Source: an uncultured Flavobacteriales bacterium | Lineage (GTDB): Bacteria > Bacteroidota > Bacteroidia > Flavobacteriales > Flavobacteriaceae | Direction of reading: 5' to 3' | Length of the DNA: 34,654 nucleotides | NCBI GenBank assembly: GCA_913058295.1 | Contig: CAJXRD010000037.1 | Coordinates: 1 to 34,654 of the forward strand | Shown: piece by piece, positions 31,003 through 34,654 of the stretch | Numbering within the stretch: the stretch's first letter is position 1 | Layout: each line of letters starts with the position of its first letter | Made by a program: the position numbers and the translations under genes | The notes under the pieces: generated by a model | Database searches by the model: none | What the model was told of the DNA's origin: nothing | Seen by the model: the letters and a program-made list of their open reading frames with translations, nothing else

Positions 31003-33084
31003 TTATTGATCGTAATGCCAATTAAAAAGATCGGTTCTTATCCCTAAGTTAAACCAAGTGGTCTGGCTTTCAAAATTTTCATCTGTATTAACCATAGGAT
31101 TGTAATCTCTATAAATAACACTTCCGTAAACCTTTAAACTTGTTGCTGGGTTAATTAAATATCCTAGCTGTAATTCGGTGAAGAAAAAATCTATCGTGTT
31201 TCCTTGAGCGACCTCATTTCCTATTTCATAAGCTCTATTCTCTTCGTTACCATAAATATCTGCACCATAAAACAATTGATCCTCAGGTGTATTAAAGTCT
31301 GACCCTCGTTGCGCAACAATTACTTTTGCATCGCCAAATATTCTTCCTTTATGGTAGTGTCCTATTAAAATAAATTCAGAAAAACTTGCTCCATAGGCAT
31401 GAGCTATAGACTGATTGTTATGCCCATAATTTAATACAACTGTATTATGAGAATAAGTATAAGGTCTTACTCTATTGTATTCTGCTTGTAAAAATAAGTT
31501 CTTAATACCAAAACCATCGTAATATTTCATCCCTATTTGATAGCCTGTTTTATTTTTCCAGCTACCTTCTCCACCAAAAATATCGCTCGATGAAAATTCG
31601 TCTATTATAAATTGTCCGTACATATTTATACGGTCATTAATTTTATATTTTGCACTTAAACCAATAAGAGCATTTCCAGATCGAGAGCCTGTAGAAAACT
31701 GTATGGATTGATAGAATATGATTGGATTCAAATAAGAAAAGTTAATCCCATCTCCTGCATTATCCCAAATAACAGATTCAAACAAACCTATATTTAATCG
31801 TTTAGTGATGTTATAACTTAAGTAATGACTTGCAATATATTTGTTTTTATAGGATCGATTCTCATTTAAAACTTCAGAGCGAACATCTTTGAAAGCCATC
31901 CAAGTATTGGTATATTTTATTTTCCAGAATGTAGTATTAATTTTAAAATAAGAATTTGGACTTGCATTGTCACTTAAGAATAAAGATCGATGTCCTTCGC
32001 CTACAAAGTTTTTACCATGTCCTAATTGAAAATTAAAATGTTTAGAAGGTGAATAAGACACATAACCCGTGGCAACAGGATAATCATATGCGTCTTCTTT
32101 AAATTCTTTTGCTATGCCTCTTCCTGGTATAATCGCTGGATTTCCACCAGATGGCTTAATGGATTCTGCATACCTATTAAAATAACCTGCAAACCTTCCT
32201 TGACTTTCATAGATTACACTAAAGAAGCTTAATTTTTTTCCTATTCCTCCTTGTAAATAAACTAATCGGGTATTATTATAGGTATCAATATCAGCATTCA
32301 CATCCTTACCTATTTGTAAATCTACACCAGGATCTATGGTTAGCCAATAATCTTCCCCTTTTAATGCTATCATATGTTCATTCCACCATTTTCTACCAAA
32401 CCAAGAAGTTTTATTTTTTAATATTTTTTGGTTTTCAGATTCAAAATCATAGTACTTATTAACTTCACTATAAATAAATGGCTTTTGAGCGGTATGGCTA
32501 TTTGTTCCCACTTTATTTAAAGCTGCATCGAATCTACTGTAGTTTTGATGAGATAATGGAATGTTAATATTGCTTCTATACTCTTCATTTGCATAAGGCT
32601 GTTTGACAATATCATCATATTCATTTGTCAAATCATTAACAGGCAATTCTTCATTTAAAGGGGTTTCTCCTAAAGTGGGTTCTTCTAAAGGTATTTTAAT
32701 AGGAACTGTAAACTGTACGTATGAAGGATTTGCATTATAGGTAGCGGGAGTAATTTTTGGCAATAAATTAAAAACGCGTTTTGCTTCTTCTTTTAATTCA
32801 TTATAGATAGCATCCACATATAAAACTTTAAACTCACCCTCTTTGGTTACTTCAAAAAAGACTTCTGCTTTTCCATTGTAATTTTCATTAGTAGCTATTT
32901 CTGGGGTTTTAAAATTGTTATATATAAACTCTTGCAAAGTATAATTAAAACAATTCTCAAGAGAATCTATAGCAATATTAGAGCATTCTTTAAAAACAGG
33001 ATATTTTCCAAAATTAGCAGTTGTGATTTGAGAATATGAAGTGAAGGCAATTAAAAAAATAAGAAATGAGGCAAATTTCTTCAT
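31003..33084 (-). CDS. remB: RemB-like gliding-motility outer-membrane protein with N-terminal TonB-C-like domain
   Basis: The 693-residue protein has a signal peptide (to TSYSQ). Residues ~28-130 form a TonB-C-like domain (YPVFKECSNIAIDSLENCFN, GKAEVFFEVTKEGEFKVLYV, NLLPKITPATYNANPSYVQF). This is the same core (P-[VI]-[FY]-x2-C, xVFN/SLPKxxP) seen in the two TonB genes upstream. Next comes a linker rich in Glu and Pro, then a large beta-barrel region (~220-693). It contains GHGKNFVGEGHRSLFLSDN, WKIKYTNTWMAFKD and alternating aromatic strands, and ends in WFNLGIRTDLFNWHYDQ. This matches what I recall of RemB, an outer-membrane protein of Flavobacterium gliding motility. The barrel also recalls Wzi-like capsule proteins. 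The symbol is likely but not certain. Confidence 0.65.
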   Translation of the reverse strand: MKKFASFLIFLIAFTSYSQITTANFGKYPVFKECSNIAIDSLENCFNYTLQEFIYNNFKTPEIATNENYNGKAEVFFEVTKEGEFKVLYVDAIYNELKEEAKRVFNLLPKITPATYNANPSYVQFTVPIKIPLEEPTLGETPLNEELPVNDLTNEYDDIVKQPYANEEYRSNINIPLSHQNYSRFDAALNKVGTNSHTAQKPFIYSEVNKYYDFESENQKILKNKTSWFGRKWWNEHMIALKGEDYWLTIDPGVDLQIGKDVNADIDTYNNTRLVYLQGGIGKKLSFFSVIYESQGRFAGYFNRYAESIKPSGGNPAIIPGRGIAKEFKEDAYDYPVATGYVSYSPSKHFNFQLGHGKNFVGEGHRSLFLSDNASPNSYFKINTTFWKIKYTNTWMAFKDVRSEVLNENRSYKNKYIASHYLSYNITKRLNIGLFESVIWDNAGDGINFSYLNPIIFYQSIQFSTGSRSGNALIGLSAKYKINDRINMYGQFIIDEFSSSDIFGGEGSWKNKTGYQIGMKYYDGFGIKNLFLQAEYNRVRPYTYSHNTVVLNYGHNNQSIAHAYGASFSEFILIGHYHKGRIFGDAKVIVAQRGSDFNTPEDQLFYGADIYGNEENRAYEIGNEVAQGNTIDFFFTELQLGYLINPATSLKVYGSVIYRDYNPMVNTDENFESQTTWFNLGIRTDLFNWHYDQ

Positions 33085-33146
33085 TATAAAATGGCATTAT
33101 TGTTTTTGGAAAGATACGGATTTTTACAATGTTTTAGATAAAATAA

Positions 33147-33176
33147 TCCCCATCTTCATTTCTCTAAAGATGGGGA
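33147..33176 (-). terminator. Intrinsic terminator after the TonB-like gene 33189-33980
   Basis: TCCCCATCTT (33147-33156) pairs exactly with AAGATGGGGA (33167-33176), 10 bp with a 10-nt loop. On the minus strand it is followed by TTATTTTATC, a modest U-rich tail. Confidence 0.65.
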
Positions 33177-33188
33177 CATATACTAATA

Positions 33189-33980
33189 CTAATCTATTCT
33201 AAATGCAATAGGAATCATATATTGTACTTTAACAACTTTATCTCCCTGTCTGCCAGGCTCCATTTTAGGTAATTTTGAAACCACTCGAATGGCTTCTTTT
33301 TCTAGCGATTTATCTATTGCTCTAGCCTTTACATCTGTAACCAATCCATGTTCATCAATATAAAATTGAACAGTTATGGTTTGCTTACCTTTAGTGTTAA
33401 TTGCATCAAACTTATCTGCATTAAATTTTTTCTGAATAAAAGATTTTATTTTTAAAGACATACAATTTCTTTTATCAATATTTGAAGATAAATTTTCACA
33501 GCCTGGAAAAACCGGAACATGCTCTACTCCAATTACATTATATGATTTTTTTTCCATCTTCTTGGAATTAGTTGCAGGTTCTTTAGGAATTATATCCTTA
33601 TCATTATCTGGCTCATTTATGTCTGAAAGATCTGTTTCTAAATCAGAAGTGTTTTCAGCTTTCTTAATGATATTAATAACTTTAGTTTTAGTTTTTGGTT
33701 TTGTAATTGTTGCTTTCTTTTTTTTAATCTTAATTGGCTCTTCTAATCTATAGTTACACAAAAGAGGTTCTTCCAAATAATTAATTTCTGGAATAATCAT
33801 CGCTTTTTCTTTAATTTCAAATTTAGTTTGCATAACAGAATAAACTATTAACAGACTAATTATTAAACTCAATTGAAAAAACAGTTTTGAATTCCATTTA
33901 ATATTAACACTCTTTTTATCGTCTCTGTTAGACAATGTTTTTGGTTGGTCATTGTTTAAATTGTTCTTAGATAATTTCAT
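33189..33980 (-). CDS. Energy transducer TonB family protein
   Basis: TonB couples the inner-membrane proton motive force (ExbBD) to outer-membrane receptors. The 263-residue protein has a cytoplasmic N-terminus, one transmembrane helix (~33-50, LFFQLSLIISLLIVYSVM) and a lysine/acidic periplasmic linker (KIKKKKATITKPKTKTKV, then ETDLSDINEPDNDKDI). The TonB_C domain (~150-263) has VPVFPGCENLSSNID, RNCMSLKIKSFIQKKF, a conserved IDEHGLVTDVKARA and LPKMEPGRQGDKVV. The linker is Lys/Thr-rich, not the usual Pro-rich type. ExbB/ExbD are not in the window. It is a tandem paralogue of the gene at 34091 and is transcribed from its own promoter region. Confidence 0.85.
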   Translation of the reverse strand: MKLSKNNLNNDQPKTLSNRDDKKSVNIKWNSKLFFQLSLIISLLIVYSVMQTKFEIKEKAMIIPEINYLEEPLLCNYRLEEPIKIKKKKATITKPKTKTKVINIIKKAENTSDLETDLSDINEPDNDKDIIPKEPATNSKKMEKKSYNVIGVEHVPVFPGCENLSSNIDKRNCMSLKIKSFIQKKFNADKFDAINTKGKQTITVQFYIDEHGLVTDVKARAIDKSLEKEAIRVVSKLPKMEPGRQGDKVVKVQYMIPIAFRID

Positions 33981-34015
33981 AATGTGAATATTTAAATTTA
34001 ATATATTCTCATATA

Positions 34016-34032
34016 TACAAGGGCTATGCCAA
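34016..34032 (-). promoter_or_regulatory. Sigma-54-like promoter element upstream of the second tonB gene
   Basis: On the minus strand the sequence TTGGCAT-AGCCC-TTGTA resembles the -24/-12 consensus (TTGGCAC-N5-TTGCA), with three mismatches including T for the conserved C of the -12 GC. It would place the start ~26 bp before ATG 33980, and it begins within the U-tract of the preceding terminator. A sigma-70-type alternative (TTG 34018-34016 region with TAAATTTA) also exists. Confidence 0.3.
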
Positions 34033-34067
34033 AAAAAATCCCGCTTCTAAAAAATAGAAGCGGGATT
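34031..34067 (-). terminator. Strong intrinsic terminator after the last (partial) tonB gene
   Basis: AATCCCGCTTCTA (34037-34049) pairs perfectly with TAGAAGCGGGATT (34055-34067) over a 5-nt loop. On the minus strand it ends in a run of eight T residues (34038-34031). It ends the gene that stops at 34091. Confidence 0.9.
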
Positions 34068-34090
34068 AATATTTTATAATTTATGCTATT

Positions 34091-34605
34091 CTAAAATTCT
34101 ACTTGGAATAAGATTGGTAAAGAATATAATACACCTACAGCTTGACCTCTTTGTTTCCCTGGAATCATTTTAGGCAAAGATTTTACAACTTTAATTGCTT
34201 CTTCTTGTAATTTAGGGTGAGGAGCTCTTGCCCTAACATTAACAACGTTTCCGTTCTTATCAATCTTAAATTGAACAGAAATTCTTTGTCTTCCTTCTAA
34301 ACCTAAATCTCCAGCAAGTTCAGTGTTAAATTTTTTCTGAACAAACTTTTGAATTTTTTCAGACATACACTGTTTCTTCTCATTATTGTTCTTTTTCTTT
34401 TCACATCCTGGATAAATTGGCACATTTTCAATTACAGCAAAAGGTACATCAGCTATTTCTTCATCTACAGCTTCATCAATTTCTTCAATTTCCACAATTT
34501 CTTCCTCTTGATCTACTTCTGCAGATTCAATAACCGTTTCTTCAATATCAGCTTCATCTTCAACTTCCACAATTACATCTGGTGCAGCTGGTGGCGGTGG
34601 CGGTG
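34091..34605 (-). CDS. Energy transducer TonB, N-terminus cut off by the contig end
   Basis: The frame is open from base 34605 to the stop at 34091-34093 (about 171 residues). An internal GTG at 34570 can be taken as a start but is not one, because the frame continues upstream without a stop as a proline/alanine-rich stretch (PPPPPAAPDVIV). That is the typical TonB periplasmic linker, followed by a very acidic segment (EVEDEADIEETVIESAEVDQ). The C-terminal TonB_C domain has VPIYPGCEKKKNNNEKKQCM, KIQKFVQKKFNTEL and LPKMIPGKQRGQAV. The membrane anchor lies beyond the contig end. It is a tandem paralogue of the next gene and of the N-terminal domain of the RemB-like protein. Confidence 0.88.
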
Positions 34606-34654
34606 CTGTCTCTTATACACATCTCCGAGCCCACGAGACTCCTGAGCATCTCGT
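34606..34654. other. Illumina Nextera adapter with i7 index (not genomic)
   Basis: The final bases start with CTGTCTCTTATACACATCT (34606-34624), the Nextera mosaic end. CCGAGCCCACGAGAC (34625-34639) follows, then TCCTGAGC (34640-34647), which matches a standard Nextera i7 index, and ATCTCGT (34648-34654), the start of the P7 sequence. This is read-through left in the assembly. The biological sequence ends at 34605. Confidence 0.98.

Noticed and set aside
34568-34570. GTG as the start of the last tonB gene
   Set aside because: The frame continues upstream as a Pro/Ala-rich TonB linker with no stop until the adapter, so this GTG is internal.
34349-34645. Plus-strand ORF of ~98 codons at the window end
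   Set aside because: It is antisense to the tonB gene and its last part is translated adapter sequence.

Overview
The window looks like chromosomal DNA from a member of the Flavobacteriia (Bacteroidota, probably Flavobacteriaceae). The evidence is a strongly AT-rich composition, Bacteroidota-type -7 promoter boxes (TAnnTTTG) with TTG around -33, type IX secretion (T9SS) sorting domains, TonB receptors carrying STN and carboxypeptidase-regulatory domains, a DUF4249 lipoprotein, TPR-AraC membrane regulators and a RemB-like gliding protein. No rRNA, tRNA, CRISPR array, transposase or phage gene was seen. No gene-free gap exceeds 300 bp; the longest (4536-4778, 7207-7454, 22769-22994, 25447-25685) hold promoters, terminators and inverted repeats.

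Layout. 1-1396 (-): 5' part of a large secreted choice-of-anchor L protein, cut by the window edge. 1464-4535 (+): an Nfu-type Fe-S protein with a doubled N-terminal domain, then a DUF255 thioredoxin-like lipoprotein. 4779-5474 (+): first member of a small family of secreted proteins with three copies here. 5533-7206 (-): a TPR/transmembrane/AraC regulator. 7455-13193 (+): a three-gene outer-membrane operon (TonB-dependent receptor, DUF4249 lipoprotein, MG2/plug-like secreted protein). 13369-14911 (+): the other two paralogues of the secreted family, in tandem. 14898-22768 (-): a seven-gene convergent operon with an ABC ATPase, two MacB-type permeases, two membrane-fusion adaptors, one TolC-like outer-membrane protein and tsaB at the end; together they make a complete tripartite efflux machine plus a tRNA-modification gene. 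22995-25446 (-): an M43 metalloprotease and an LRR-like T9SS cargo protein. 25686-30891 (-): cytochrome oxidase assembly and structural genes (heme O synthase, two subunit III proteins, subunit IV, then a cysteine-free SCO-like protein, SCO, DUF420 and a small CxxC membrane protein). 31003-34605 (-): a RemB-like protein with its own TonB-C-like domain and two tandem TonB energy transducers, the last truncated at the contig end.

The last 49 bases (34606-34654) are not genomic. They are an Illumina Nextera adapter with an i7 index, so the contig end is a library read-through artefact, and any ORF that uses it is spurious.

The most promising new biology is a 22-bp dyad (GTC-N3-ATTTATAAAT-N3-GAC) found in front of both the TonB-receptor operon and one of the secreted paralogues. 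It suggests a small regulon linking an outer-membrane uptake system to an uncharacterised secreted family, with a membrane TPR-AraC regulator encoded next door as an obvious candidate. Other notable points are the terminator hairpin built from tsaB codons that shares its stem with the neighbouring paralogue's terminator, the run of three TonB-C-like domains beside remB, and the SCO-like protein with no cysteines.
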